Positions 1 through 9,208 of a stretch of DNA of 64,000 bases are shown here, in pieces. A model generated the notes under the pieces. That model did no database searches. It was not told the origin of the DNA and was given only the letters and a program-made list of their open reading frames with translations. The stretch is from Bifidobacterium sp. N4G05 (GTDB taxonomy: Bacteria; Actinomycetota; Actinomycetes; Actinomycetales; Bifidobacteriaceae). Every line of letters begins with the position of its first letter. Within the stretch, counting starts at the first letter, position 1. Location of the stretch: NCBI RefSeq assembly GCF_002742445.1, contig NZ_NJNQ01000004.1, forward strand, positions 124,001-188,000. Direction: 5' to 3'. The position numbers were made by a program, and so were the translations under genes.

Positions 1-2212
1 CGGCGATCGGTCCGGTCACTGTTGCATCAGTGCTCTTTTCCAATGCGGCCTGCATGTTGTTGTAGATGCCGTCGACGGAAACTCCCGATTTGTCAGTATC
101 TGCCTTGACCAGCAACACATGGGTGGCGGCGTCAAGGTCACCATTGGTGAAATGGCTTTCATCCACGAATCCGACAGCTCCATACTGTGCGGATACGCGA
201 CGGTAATCGGCTTGCTTTGCTTGCAATGTCAGCGAACGCGTAGCGTCGCCGTCCTGGTTCCATTCGGTGGAGAAATCAGCCGTGCCATTGGCGAACTGCA
301 GTTCCTTGCCGGTTTGCGCATTGTATGTTGGCATGAGCACGCTATCACTGTCGATGGAGGCGTTACCCAAGTTGACACGCATGACCTGCTTGACCTGATC
401 GATGTTTTTCACGCCGACCAGCAATGCGGACGTAGGCTGGGTTCCATCCGCTTTCTCCAAGGTCACGGAAACCGCCGGTGCATACAACGTGTCGGACACG
501 CCGTTGATGTCGGCTACATCCTTGGCCATTTGCTGGCTGATGTCATCGCCCATGGCCACGATGTCGACGCTATAACGGGTGGCGAGCGCACCATTCATAG
601 TCTCTTTGGCGCTAGCGGCACCGGTTGCGATGGTGGAAACCAAGGTGACGCCGATAAGCAGAGCGGCACCGGTTGCTGCGATGCGTCGCGGATTCTTCTG
701 AATGTTGGCGTGTGCAACTGTTGCGGAAGGTCCTGTCAGTGAGGCCAACGCTCCAACGCCCTTCATGAGGGTCGGCATCCAGAACACCGCGGTGACCACC
801 ATGCCGAGGAACACCAGTGCAGCGCCGGCGATGGCCATGAGCAGAATCATCGTGAATTGATCGCGGGTCGCTTCCTCGCCGCCATTGGTGGCTTGTACCT
901 GCCAGATGGAAAATACTGCCATGGCGATACCGACCACCACCATCAGAATACCGATTATGGCTCGCGCGAGGCTGGAACGACGGTTGTCGGTCAGTTCAAT
1001 CGGGCGCAATGCCTCCAATGGCGTCACCGCAGTAGCGGAGCGTGCGGATCCCATGGATGCAAGCACCGTCACCACAATGCCGAAGAGAATCGGTACGACG
1101 GCGGCTTGCCAGGAGAAGTTGAACCGCATACCCGCCTGCATGATGTCGCTGACGCACATGCCCCACATGAGCAGGCTTCCAAGCACCACGCCAAGCACGG
1201 ATGCGACGAAGCCGAGCACCACCGCTTCGAACAGCACGGAACCATACAGTTGGCCTTTCTTCGCGCCGATGGTGCGTAGCAAGGCGAGTGTGCGGCGGCG
1301 TTGCGCCACGAGCACTTGGAACGTGTTGGCGATCACCAGAGCCGCCACGAACATGGCAAGCACGCCGAAGCACATAAGGAATGTGGTGGCGATGTTGGTT
1401 TGGTTGCCGCTTAAGGATTTGATGCTTTCGTCACTGATTTGCTGTCGTGACATCAGATCGAAATGCTTTGGCAGCAACGCTTTCACACCGTTGATGGTTT
1501 TTGCGGATACGCTGTTTCCATCCAAGGCAAGGTCGAGATACACCATTGTTGTTCCGGTGGCGTTGAAATCGTCCACTCCCTGCATTGCGGCAAGCAGATT
1601 GTTGGATCCTACGATCGCACCACCATAGTATGAGTAGGCGCCGTTCGGATCGGATGTGAGTCCTACCACGCGCACGTTGTCCGCCTTGGCTTTGCCATCG
1701 TCGCCTACCGCATATCGGGAGGTCAGGCTTACAGTGTCGCCAATGCCGACGTTCAACTGTTTCGCCATGTCTTCCGGCAGCGCGACTTCGTTGGAATCCT
1801 TCGGCTGGTCCCCTTCCGTGATATTCACGGGGAGCATGTTCTTCTGTGCCGCGGTGGAAATGATCTCGCCGCTGACGGTGCTGTCTCCCTTGGAAACGCT
1901 GACGCCGGATTCCACCGAGGCACGGACGCCGCCAACCCCTTCGATGCCGGCGATCTGGTCGAGATGAAAGTCGCCGACAGTGCTGGAATACGCCTCGTTG
2001 AGTTCCTTATCGCTCAGGTCGGAGCTGTTGATGCTCACCGCATAGTTGGCGTTTCCGAACATGGCAGTCAGCCGCCGTGTCAGGGAGTCATTCATGGCAT
2101 TGCCGAACAGGAAGGTGCTGGCGATGAACGCCGTGCCGATCATGATGGCGATGCCTGCGGGTATGAGCATGCGCTTGGTTTTTCGCATGAGTTTCAAAGT
2201 GATGGACCACAT
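1..2212 (-). CDS. FtsX-family ABC transporter permease (3' end outside window)
   Basis: Membrane permease half of a MacB/LolCDE-like ABC exporter. The reading frame starts at an ATG at 2212 and stays open to base 1, so at least 737 residues are present and the C-terminus is missing. Residues about 16-36 form a transmembrane anchor (IAIMIGTAFIASTFLFGNAM). A long extracytoplasmic stretch follows, then a group of hydrophobic segments encoded around 1400-800, as in large FtsX permeases with duplicated cores. A purine-rich stretch (GAAGGGAAC) precedes the start. The partner ATPase lies 41 bp upstream on the same strand, so the pair is one operon. Such exporters move peptides or lipids, or act on the envelope; no substrate can be inferred. 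Confidence 0.85.
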   Translation of the reverse strand, partial: MWSITLKLMRKTKRMLIPAGIAIMIGTAFIASTFLFGNAMNDSLTRRLTAMFGNANYAVSINSSDLSDKELNEAYSSTVGDFHLDQIAGIEGVGGVRASVESGVSVSKGDSTVSGEIISTAAQKNMLPVNITEGDQPKDSNEVALPEDMAKQLNVGIGDTVSLTSRYAVGDDGKAKADNVRVVGLTSDPNGAYSYYGGAIVGSNNLLAAMQGVDDFNATGTTMVYLDLALDGNSVSAKTINGVKALLPKHFDLMSRQQISDESIKSLSGNQTNIATTFLMCFGVLAMFVAALVIANTFQVLVAQRRRTLALLRTIGAKKGQLYGSVLFEAVVLGFVASVLGVVLGSLLMWGMCVSDIMQAGMRFNFSWQAAVVPILFGIVVTVLASMGSARSATAVTPLEALRPIELTDNRRSSLARAIIGILMVVVGIAMAVFSIWQVQATNGGEEATRDQFTMILLMAIAGAALVFLGMVVTAVFWMPTLMKGVGALASLTGPSATVAHANIQKNPRRIAATGAALLIGVTLVSTIATGAASAKETMNGALATRYSVDIVAMGDDISQQMAKDVADINGVSDTLYAPAVSVTLEKADGTQPTSALLVGVKNIDQVKQVMRVNLGNASIDSDSVLMPTYNAQTGKELQFANGTADFSTEWNQDGDATRSLTLQAKQADYRRVSAQYGAVGFVDESHFTNGDLDAATHVLLVKADTDKSGVSVDGIYNNMQAALEKSTDATVTGPIA

Positions 2213-2253
2213 GGTGGATTCTGTTCCCTTCTTCGAATGCTTCTACAGTGCGT

Positions 2254-3045
2254 TTAGTGGGAATGTCTCGCGGAAGCCACATTCATTGTGGCGGCTTCGC
2301 GTTCCTTCATCAGCAGTTCACTCATCTGGTCTGCTGTCGGCTTGTTCACGTCCGCCACGATCTGGCCGTCGGCGAACACGAGCGCACGGTCGGCGTAAGA
2401 CGCGGCGACCGCATCATGCGTGACCATGATGATGGTTTGGCCAAGTTCGTTGACGGAACGTTTCAGGAAGCTCAGCACTTCGGCGCTTGATACGGAGTCA
2501 AGATTGCCGGTAGGCTCGTCTGCGAACACCAGTTTCGGTTTGGTGATCAATGCTCGTGCGATGGCCACACGCTGCTGTTGACCTCCCGATAGTTCGTTCG
2601 GACGATGGTTGAGACGTTCCTTAAGGCCAAGCGTTTCCACCAGCAGACGCAACCACTGTCGATCGGGTTTCGCTCCAGCCAAGGTCAATGGCATGAGAAT
2701 GTTCTGTTCGGCGGTGAACATCGGTAGCAGATTGAAGCTTTGGAAGATGAATCCGATATCGCGGCGGCGCAGCAACGTAAGCTGGTTGTCGTTCATGCGC
2801 GTCAGATCGTCGCCATTGAATATGATGTGCCCGCCGGTTGCACAATCCAGTCCTGCCAACGTGTGCATCAACGTGGATTTGCCGGAACCGGAAGGTCCCA
2901 TAATCGCCGTGAATTTTCCTTTTTCAAAAGCGACGTTGACGCCACGCAACGCATGCACCGTGTTATTTCCGGAACCGTAGTCCTTCACAAGATCCACGGT
3001 TGCAATGGCCGTATTGGTAGCTTTGATGGTGTCCCTGATATCCAT
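2254..3045 (-). CDS. ABC transporter ATP-binding protein (MacB/LolD type)
   Basis: Cytoplasmic ATPase of the exporter whose permease follows it. All nucleotide-binding motifs are intact: Walker [10 protein letters not shown] at about 50-58, signature LSGGQQQR at about 152-159, Walker B LVFADEPT at about 172-179 and a switch histidine in MVTHD. The FQSFNLLP stretch after the Q-loop is typical of the LolD/MacB subfamily. The start at 3045 has a good Shine-Dalgarno (AGAAAGGA) about 7 bases upstream. The 263-residue length is normal for the family. The last ~25 residues, rich in Glu, Arg and His, extend past the core fold. Confidence 0.9.
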   Translation of the reverse strand: MDIRDTIKATNTAIATVDLVKDYGSGNNTVHALRGVNVAFEKGKFTAIMGPSGSGKSTLMHTLAGLDCATGGHIIFNGDDLTRMNDNQLTLLRRRDIGFIFQSFNLLPMFTAEQNILMPLTLAGAKPDRQWLRLLVETLGLKERLNHRPNELSGGQQQRVAIARALITKPKLVFADEPTGNLDSVSSAEVLSFLKRSVNELGQTIIMVTHDAVAASYADRALVFADGQIVADVNKPTADQMSELLMKEREAATMNVASARHSH

Positions 3046-3177
3046 GCTGTCATTCCTTTCTTTGGATTACCTCCAAAATTACGGAAAAACAGCTGATTCG
3101 AATATCATGCGTTGGTCTGAATTATCATCTCATCCTTGAGAATGAGCAAAGACGAGGCGCCTAATGCCATTGATTCA

Positions 3178-4197
3178 TCAATCGTCGAGGAGCACACCAT
3201 CCTGCGGAGGTTCGAGCCAGTACGACTCTTTTTCCACGCTGACGGTGGAAGCCCACCATGTCTGATCCACGCCTGGCAGCGAACGGATGGACTCATCCAC
3301 CACACGCCATAAGTCCTCGTCATCTCCGGCGATGATTTCGATGAGATAGTCGGCGCCATTCAAACCGACCCCGCTCATTGCATATGTCACCTCGTCGATT
3401 GCTAACAACTGTTCGACGTCGAGCCTATACGGAGGCTTCACACCGATGCCGAGAAACGCTTGGCGGAATCCACCTAAACGCATGGGGCTTACCGTGGCCA
3501 TAATGCGCATCACACCGGAATCCTCCAGTTTTTTGACGCGCCCACGAATCGCGGTGTGCGTCACACCAAGATGTTCCCCCAGCATGGCGTAACTTGCCCT
3601 GCCGTCTTTCTGCAATTCGTTGAACGTGTGCACGAATCGCGCGTCCAACCGATGCACGGGAATATCGGTGCCGACGCTGGCCTCACGTTTAGTCATGAAT
3701 CCAGTTTCGCCGCGTTCGGCCAGCAGACGGTTGACTACGCTGACATTATGGTCGTCAAGCACCAATCGACCGCAGGAGAACACTTGCAGACGGGTCAATC
3801 CGGGCAGTGCGCGCAAATCGTACTTCAGGAAATGGTCCATACCTTCGGCTGAATACACCACGGCTTCGGCGATGATGTCGGCATCGCCCAGCGTGCAGAC
3901 CACATAGGTGACCTGAGGCATGGCTTTGAGCATGGCGAGCGCCTCGTTGCGATTGCCGTTGATGCGAAGTCCCACAAGCACCTGACTGTAATTTCCGAGA
4001 CTCAACGGATTGCATACGGGCACAATGGTCATGATGCCCGCATCAGTGAGCCGTTTGTAGCTTTCCGTCGCCGCATATACGGAAATGCCGATTTTATCGG
4101 CAAGCGCCTGCATGGTCATGCGTCCGTTGCATTGCAGCGCCGATACCACCTTCAAATCACGTGCGGTGATTGTGGTACGCCCTTCATCCTGCGTCAT
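3178..4197 (-). CDS. Lrp/AsnC-type regulator with two HTH-RAM units in one chain
   Basis: Probable transcriptional regulator of about 339 residues, twice the usual Lrp/AsnC length. Residues ~10-150 hold one AsnC-type winged helix (MTMQALADKIGISVYAATES) and a RAM-like ligand domain. Residues ~185-330 repeat the pattern (helix near YAMLGEHLGVTHTAIRGRVK). It begins 9 bp after the EcfT stop, with GGGAGG directly upstream. A GTG at 4200 would lie only 1 base from that Shine-Dalgarno, so the ATG at 4197 is preferred. Being last in the ECF operon, it may control that transporter in response to its substrate (inference). Double-domain Lrp proteins are known in actinobacteria, so the architecture is uncommon but not unique. 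Confidence 0.85.
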   Translation of the reverse strand: MTQDEGRTTITARDLKVVSALQCNGRMTMQALADKIGISVYAATESYKRLTDAGIMTIVPVCNPLSLGNYSQVLVGLRINGNRNEALAMLKAMPQVTYVVCTLGDADIIAEAVVYSAEGMDHFLKYDLRALPGLTRLQVFSCGRLVLDDHNVSVVNRLLAERGETGFMTKREASVGTDIPVHRLDARFVHTFNELQKDGRASYAMLGEHLGVTHTAIRGRVKKLEDSGVMRIMATVSPMRLGGFRQAFLGIGVKPPYRLDVEQLLAIDEVTYAMSGVGLNGADYLIEIIAGDDEDLWRVVDESIRSLPGVDQTWWASTVSVEKESYWLEPPQDGVLLDD

Positions 4198-4206
4198 CAC
4201 GCCTCC

Positions 4207-5025
4207 CTATGACAGCCATGTCATCAACCACACGCTGCCTGCGGTGGCGGCGATGGTAATCACGAGAATAATCCAGTCGGCAATTCTCATCGTAAGGTTG
4301 ACCCGATAGGTGCGTTTCACGCCGTTCCGATTCAGGTTGAGTCCGCGCGATTCCATGGCCCAGCCCACGCTTTGGCTCATTTTGTAGGCGCGGATCAATA
4401 CGGCGATGATGATCGGCAGATACGATTTGAACCGGTCTACGAGACGTACGAATATGTTGCGTTTTTTACCTGCCGCATTGACTTTGCCGCTCAGATCAAG
4501 CCCTCGAGCACGCTGCGCTTCGGACACGGATTGGAAGATGGAGAAGAACACAGGAATATACCGTAATGCGGTTGCCAAGGTAAGCCCGGCCTTGTAGGGC
4601 ACACCGAGCGAGGTAAGGCCACGAACCAGTTTGGTCTGGCTGGTGGTGAACAGCGTGATGAAGCATGCAAAGCCGAGCGCTGGAATGCGCAGACCCATCA
4701 CCGCCGCCATGAGCAGGTTCTCCTGCGTGAGACGCAGCCATCCCCACTGCCAGAGCACGTGCGTTCCACTCTGGTCGAAGACCGGCCAAAGCACCACGAT
4801 GAACACGATGAGCACGGCGAGGATCTTCCACACCCATCCAATGCGTTCGGCGGGCACACGGTCGGTGGCGAGCATCACATGTTCGAGAATGAGGATGCCG
4901 AGGATGAACGCCCAGTTACGCCATACGAGGCAAAGGGCCAGCATGACGATGGAGATGAGGAATTTGACGCGCGGATCGGTGCGATGCAACCATCCGTCGC
5001 CTGGCACATACAGGTCGGCATCCAT
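4207..5025 (-). CDS. ecfT: Energy-coupling factor transporter transmembrane protein EcfT
   Basis: Membrane scaffold linking the ATPase to the substrate-binding S component in an ECF vitamin importer. It is 272 residues with several hydrophobic segments. It carries the two coupling-helix motifs expected of EcfT: ARG in QRARGLDL and SRG in MESRGLNL. The start at 5025 overlaps the stop of the ATPase gene (TGATG) and has a strong Shine-Dalgarno, AAGGAGGAACGCTG; an upstream ATG at 5046 lies inside the ATPase gene and is rejected. The tight overlaps with the ATPase upstream and the regulator downstream show translational coupling. Confidence 0.9.
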   Translation of the reverse strand: MDADLYVPGDGWLHRTDPRVKFLISIVMLALCLVWRNWAFILGILILEHVMLATDRVPAERIGWVWKILAVLIVFIVVLWPVFDQSGTHVLWQWGWLRLTQENLLMAAVMGLRIPALGFACFITLFTTSQTKLVRGLTSLGVPYKAGLTLATALRYIPVFFSIFQSVSEAQRARGLDLSGKVNAAGKKRNIFVRLVDRFKSYLPIIIAVLIRAYKMSQSVGWAMESRGLNLNRNGVKRTYRVNLTMRIADWIILVITIAATAGSVWLMTWLS

Positions 5026-6632
5026 CAGCGTTCCTCCTTGTCGCATTCATCCTTGGCGATTTTCAACAATACGTGGGTCGCTGATACCGGACCGCGCGAC
5101 TTGTGCGGTTGCCGCGCTTGTCGCGCGGGCGATTGTTGCGCTTCCTGCGATTTGTCGATCGGTCCATATTGCACGATATGACCGTCTTCCAATTCGAGCA
5201 CGTGCGTGCAGTACCGATATACGGCACGCATGTCATGGCTGATCATGATGACGGTGACGCCATGCCGATTGAGTTTTTCCACGGTTCCAAGGAATCGTGA
5301 TGCGAGACGATGGTCGAGACCCGCTGTAGGTTCGTCGAGGACGAGTATTGGCGTGCGCATGGCGATCACCGAAGACAATGCCACCGCACGTCGTTCGCCG
5401 TAACCGAGCGTGGCCGGCGAAACGTCCTCATACCGGTGCAGGTCGAACAATGTCATCATTTCGTCGACACATTTGAACACGGTGGCCGCGTCAAGTCCGA
5501 GCGCGGTCGGACCGAACGCGATCTCCTCTTTGGTGCTGGAGCAGAAGATCTGATGGTCGGGATTTTGGAATACGAATCCGACGTGCGCGGCCATTTCGCC
5601 CACGCTATGCTTCGATACGTCGAGCCCATCCACCTTCACGATTCCCTGTGTGGGTTGGATCAGCCCGTTCAAATGCTTGGCGAGCGTAGTCTTGCCTGAC
5701 CCGTTGCGCCCGATAAGCCCCACGAAGGCGCCCTGTTCAATATCCAGACTGATATCATCCAGTGCGGGAGACGCATTGCCACCCTGTCCATAACGGTGCG
5801 TCACATGGTCCAGACTGATGACCGCATGCTTCGGCTTGCCGTCGTTCCTTACCGGCAGCGCCTTGATGACGGGGGACGGTCCGTCGCTCACCTGCACTCC
5901 GGAGGACTCCAACAGTCCGCGTTCCCGGGTGAATAGGCTTGTGTCTCCATTGCGTATCACTTCGCCGTTGACCATGAACAGCACCTGATCGGCCCAATAG
6001 GCGATGTGTTCGGTATCTTGTTCGGCTATGATCACCGTCATGGAACGGGTCTGGCGAATGCGTTCGAGCACGTCGAACACTTCCTGCTTGCCTGCGGGGT
6101 CGAGTGCCGCAGTCGGTTCGTCAAGAATGAGCACATCGGGTTCCGCAGCGAGCGCGGCCGCGATGGCCACACGCTGCATCTGACCTCCCGACAGGCTGGT
6201 CGGCATGCGTTTGCGGTATCCGGTCATGCCGACCAAGTCAAGCATGATGTCGATCTGCTTATCGATGAGGCTCGGTGCGACTCCACGGTTTTCCAAAGGG
6301 AAAGCAATCTCATCCTCGACACTCGAACAAAACAGTTGTGCCTCAGGATCCTGTTGCACGTAGCCGACGCGCTCCGACAGCGCCGAGACGGAGTGCCTAC
6401 TCGTATTCATGCCGTTGATTTCCACAACGCCACTCATGGTGCCGTCGGCCAGGTTCGGAATGATGCCGGCCAATGCCATGCATAGCGTGGATTTGCCGGC
6501 TCCGGTCGGTCCGATGATGCCGACGAAGGATCCGGACCGGATGTCGAAGCTGACATGCTTGAGGCTTTCCACCGGCTTACCCCCGTCGGCCAGTGGCGCG
6601 TACTTCCACCCTAAGTCGCGAACCGTAATCAT
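5025..6632 (-). CDS. Fused ECF transporter ATPase (EcfA-EcfA')
   Basis: Tandem ABC ATPase that powers the ECF transporter; both half-sites are on one polypeptide of about 535 residues. Half 1 has Walker A GPTGAGKST, LSGGQMQR and LILDEPTAALDP. Half 2 has Walker A GRNGSGKTT, Walker B LVLDEPTAGLDH and the ECF-type VFQNPDHQIF stretch. The half-2 signature reads LGYGERR instead of LSGGQ, so one composite ATP site may be weak or non-catalytic. The start at 6632 has a GGGGTGGA stretch just upstream; an ATG at 6656 has no Shine-Dalgarno. The C-terminal ~45 residues, rich in Gln, Arg and Pro, extend past the ATPase fold. Confidence 0.88.
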   Translation of the reverse strand: MITVRDLGWKYAPLADGGKPVESLKHVSFDIRSGSFVGIIGPTGAGKSTLCMALAGIIPNLADGTMSGVVEINGMNTSRHSVSALSERVGYVQQDPEAQLFCSSVEDEIAFPLENRGVAPSLIDKQIDIMLDLVGMTGYRKRMPTSLSGGQMQRVAIAAALAAEPDVLILDEPTAALDPAGKQEVFDVLERIRQTRSMTVIIAEQDTEHIAYWADQVLFMVNGEVIRNGDTSLFTRERGLLESSGVQVSDGPSPVIKALPVRNDGKPKHAVISLDHVTHRYGQGGNASPALDDISLDIEQGAFVGLIGRNGSGKTTLAKHLNGLIQPTQGIVKVDGLDVSKHSVGEMAAHVGFVFQNPDHQIFCSSTKEEIAFGPTALGLDAATVFKCVDEMMTLFDLHRYEDVSPATLGYGERRAVALSSVIAMRTPILVLDEPTAGLDHRLASRFLGTVEKLNRHGVTVIMISHDMRAVYRYCTHVLELEDGHIVQYGPIDKSQEAQQSPARQARQPHKSRGPVSATHVLLKIAKDECDKEER

Positions 6633-6692
6633 GACGTCCACCCCGTGCTTCCACATTTTTTTCGCAGCCGGCAGCCGCGTTTCACAATAAAA

Positions 6693-6727
6693 CCCGTGGA
6701 ATCGCCATTCATCGGCAAATCCACGGG
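6693..6727 (-). terminator. Hairpin with U-tract between S-component and ATPase genes
   Basis: On the minus strand an 8-bp perfect stem CCCGTGGA/TCCACGGG encloses a 19-base loop that contains a smaller GCC/GGC stem. It is followed by TTTTATTG. It lies inside the ECF gene set, 26 bp after the S-component stop, so it probably attenuates read-through into the ATPase-EcfT genes. Confidence 0.7.
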
Positions 6728-6752
6728 CCTGCCTTCACATGATATTAATGTA

Positions 6753-7304
6753 TCACTCCCCCGCCTTGATACTGAGATTGCCCAAACGCACCAGCGGCGG
6801 ATAAGCCTGGCGAACGGCGATGAACAGCGCGAAGCCCACAATCAGGCCCACCGCCATCTGGAAGGAGTTGCCCGCGATCTCGCCCAGAGCCGGGCCGAAT
6901 CCGGAAAGGATTCCGCCTGCGATGAAATAGCCGAACACCTTCCACACGCCTGCGACCACCGAGCCGATGATGATGTTCGCCGGATTGAACTTCTTGACGA
7001 GCAGGCCCACGAGCACGGCCTGCAGGCCATCGATGACGAACGTGAAGATGGCCCACTGCGGATAACCGGAGATCAGATCACTCAACGCCGGGCCGAGACC
7101 GCCGATAATGCCGCCCACCCATGGTCCGAACGCATACGCGCTGAAATAGATCATGGTGTCAGACAGGTTAAGGTAGCCACGAATCGGGGTCGGGATCTTC
7201 ACAAGCATGGTCAGCACCGTGGTGACCGCGGTCATAATGGCGACTAGCGGAATGGTGTTGACCTGCAACGCCTTTTTGATATCGTTCTTGACTTCTTGGG
7301 CCAT
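6753..7304 (-). CDS. ECF transporter S component (substrate unknown)
   Basis: Small integral membrane protein of 183 residues with about six hydrophobic helices. It looks like a substrate-capture subunit of an ECF transporter (GYLNLSDTMIYFSAYAFGP, then GGLGPALSDLISGYPQW). This pattern is that of the ECF S-component families close to HmpT/YkoE-like and DUF1393 members. The start has AGAGAAGAG upstream. The dedicated EcfA-A' and EcfT genes follow, so this is a group I system. A pyridoxal kinase gene and the PLP enzyme MetY lie beyond it, which makes a B6 vitamer or a thiamine precursor plausible. The sequence alone does not decide the substrate. Confidence 0.8.
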   Translation of the reverse strand: MAQEVKNDIKKALQVNTIPLVAIMTAVTTVLTMLVKIPTPIRGYLNLSDTMIYFSAYAFGPWVGGIIGGLGPALSDLISGYPQWAIFTFVIDGLQAVLVGLLVKKFNPANIIIGSVVAGVWKVFGYFIAGGILSGFGPALGEIAGNSFQMAVGLIVGFALFIAVRQAYPPLVRLGNLSIKAGE

Positions 7305-7356
7305 GATCTCTTCTCTCTTTACGTTATCCTCAATATCATCAGTAATACTTGTATTT

Positions 7357-7386
7357 TTGAAAGAATCTAATGCTCTTCTCTTTCAA
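7357..7386. promoter_or_regulatory. Inverted repeat upstream of the S-component gene
   Basis: TTGAAAG and CTTTCAA face each other with 16 bases between them, 53-82 bases before the S-component ATG. The repeat lies in an AT-rich stretch where its promoter should be. It is a possible operator for the Lrp-type regulator; no binding evidence. Confidence 0.3.
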
Positions 7387-7475
7387 AGAAAAGAATTGAG
7401 ATATTGCTTTTCGTAACAGTCGCAGATTCTATACCACCTGTAATACATTGAGATGACATCGTTTGCAGATACGAC

Positions 7476-7524
7476 GAAACAGTCTGCGACACCTCCCCTT
7501 CTTTTCGGTGTCGCAGACCGTTTC
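7476..7524 (-). terminator. Terminator-like hairpin after metY
   Basis: GAAAC-A-GTCTGCGACACC pairs with GGTGTCGCAGAC-C-GTTTC (12 bp plus 5 bp with one mismatch) around a 13-base loop. It begins 41 bp beyond the metY stop. The U-tract is weak on the minus strand. The stem carries the TCTGCGACAC sequence that recurs at 9095. Confidence 0.6.
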
Positions 7525-7564
7525 ATTTGTTTAGAATGGCGTTATTCCGCCGATCCGATGTGTT

Positions 7565-8878
7565 TCACTTGGCGAGGCCGGATTCGCGCAGGGCCGCGAA
7601 ACCACCCTTGAGATCATCGAGGATGTCTTCGATGTTCTCGGTGCCGATGGACAGGCGGATGGTGCCCTGGTGGATGCCCTGGTCCTCGAGCTCCTCCAGC
7701 GTCTCCTGGGAGTGCGTGGTGGAGGCCGGGTGGATCACGAGGCTCTTGGCGTCGGCCACGTTGGCCAACAGGCTGAACAGGTGCAGGTTGTCGATGAACA
7801 CACGTGCCGCGGCCTTGCCGCCCCTGATGTCGAAGGTGAAGATGGAGCCGCCGCCGTTCGGGAAGTACTTCTTGTACAGCTCATTGTCCTTGCGGCCTTC
7901 GATGGACGGGTGGGAGATGGATTCGACTTCCGGAACGGTCTTCAGGTAGTCGATGACCTTCAGCGCGTTCTCAACGTGGCGTTCGACACGCAGCGACAGG
8001 GTTTCGGTTCCCTGCAGCAGCAGGAAGGCCGCGAACGGAGACAGGGTGGCGCCGGTGTCGCGCAGCAGGATGGCGCGGATGCGGGTCACGAACGCGGAAC
8101 CGCCCAGGGCCTCGTAGAAGTTCAATCCGTGATAGGACGGATCCGGCTCGGTCAGGGTCGGGAACTTGCCGGGCACTTCGGCCCAGTTGAAGTTGCCGCC
8201 TTCCACGATCACACCGCCGAGTGTGGTGCCGTGGCCGCCGATGAACTTGGTTGCGGATTCGACTACGACGTCAGCGCCGTGCTCCAGCGGGCGGAACAGG
8301 TACGGGGTGGCGAAGGTGTTGTCGACGATCACCGGCAGATGATGCTTGTGGGCGATGGCGGTGATGGCTTCGAAGTCCGGCAGGTCGGCGTTCGGATTGC
8401 CGAAGGTCTCGAAGTAGACGAGCTTGGTGTTGTCCTGGATGGCGTCCTCAAACTCCTGCGGATTCTCGGCGGAGACGAAGGTGGTGGTGATGCCGTCACG
8501 CGGCAGGGTGTGACGCAGCAGGTTGAAGGTGCCACCGTAGATGTTCTTGGCGGCGACGATGTGATCGCCGGACTGGGTGATGTTGCGCACCGCGTATTCG
8601 ACCGCGGCTGCGCCGGATGCGACGGCCAGGCCTGCGGTGCCGCCTTCGAGGGCTGCGATGCGGTCTTCGAACACACCTTGGGTGGAGTTGGTCAGGCGGC
8701 CGTAGATGTTACCTGGATCAGCCAGTCCGAAACGGGCCTCGGCATGGTCGAAATTATGGAACACGTAGCTGGTGGTCTGGTAGATCGGCACCGCACGGGA
8801 ATCGGTTGCCGGGTCGGCCTGCTCCTGGCCGACGTGAAGCTGCAGGGTTTCGAAGCGGTAGTTTTTGGAATCTGCCAT
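7565..8878 (-). CDS. metY: O-acetylhomoserine aminocarboxypropyltransferase (sulfhydrylase)
   Basis: PLP enzyme of the Cys/Met metabolism family, 437 residues. It makes homocysteine from O-acetylhomoserine and sulfide, or cystathionine-type products in relatives. The PLP lysine sits in [13 protein letters not shown], and the IYGRLTNST and [10 protein letters not shown] stretches are typical. The C-terminal [11 protein letters not shown] motif is also conserved. Length and the [13 protein letters not shown] opening fit MetY better than the shorter MetB/MetC. The start at 8878 has AAGGAG ten bases upstream; a longer frame up to 8998 lacks a ribosome site. The gene is monocistronic, with a hairpin after it. 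Confidence 0.9.
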   Translation of the reverse strand: MADSKNYRFETLQLHVGQEQADPATDSRAVPIYQTTSYVFHNFDHAEARFGLADPGNIYGRLTNSTQGVFEDRIAALEGGTAGLAVASGAAAVEYAVRNITQSGDHIVAAKNIYGGTFNLLRHTLPRDGITTTFVSAENPQEFEDAIQDNTKLVYFETFGNPNADLPDFEAITAIAHKHHLPVIVDNTFATPYLFRPLEHGADVVVESATKFIGGHGTTLGGVIVEGGNFNWAEVPGKFPTLTEPDPSYHGLNFYEALGGSAFVTRIRAILLRDTGATLSPFAAFLLLQGTETLSLRVERHVENALKVIDYLKTVPEVESISHPSIEGRKDNELYKKYFPNGGGSIFTFDIRGGKAAARVFIDNLHLFSLLANVADAKSLVIHPASTTHSQETLEELEDQGIHQGTIRLSIGTENIEDILDDLKGGFAALRESGLAK

Positions 8879-9208
8879 GGTTTCTGCTCCTTGTGTGGAA
8901 TGGTTCGTTGCTTGTCTTGCTGGCCACCCGCCTTGCCGTGTGTGGCGGTTGGTCAGGTGTTGGTAGTGACAATAATCCGGCCGCTCTCTGCAATGCAAGC
9001 CGAACGTTATCGCACTTGCCTATACCCCTTTATAAACCGTTGCAATCATTGCCATTCGAGCCCTGCAAAACCGTTCTGACAACCGTTTGAAAATCTGCGA
9101 CACGCCGGCAAACGGTGCTGCGGTGATACACCGTGCGAAGCGTCAGGACTCCGAAGTCAGACGGGAGGCTAAAGTCGTGGTCAGACAATCGCAAGAGAGG
9201 GTTTCAAC
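8879..9208. other. Divergent intergenic region metY / pyridoxal kinase
   Basis: 330 bp without a gene. On the minus strand TTGCAA (9045-9040) and TATAGG (9024-9019) form a possible metY promoter, but the spacer is only 15 bases. A stem ACCGTTTG/CAAACGGT (9082-9089 and 9109-9116) encloses TGCGACACGCCGG (9096-9108), a motif that recurs in the window. I could not recognise a SAM or other known riboswitch. Confidence 0.45.

Noticed and set aside
3105..3359. 84-codon minus frame overlapping the end of the Lrp-type gene
   Set aside because: Out of frame with a well-supported gene and without a ribosome site.
8879..9000. Possible SAM riboswitch before metY
   Set aside because: The leader holds GGTGGCCAGCAAG-like pieces but I could not build the helices of any known SAM class. 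An Infernal search against Rfam SAM families would decide.
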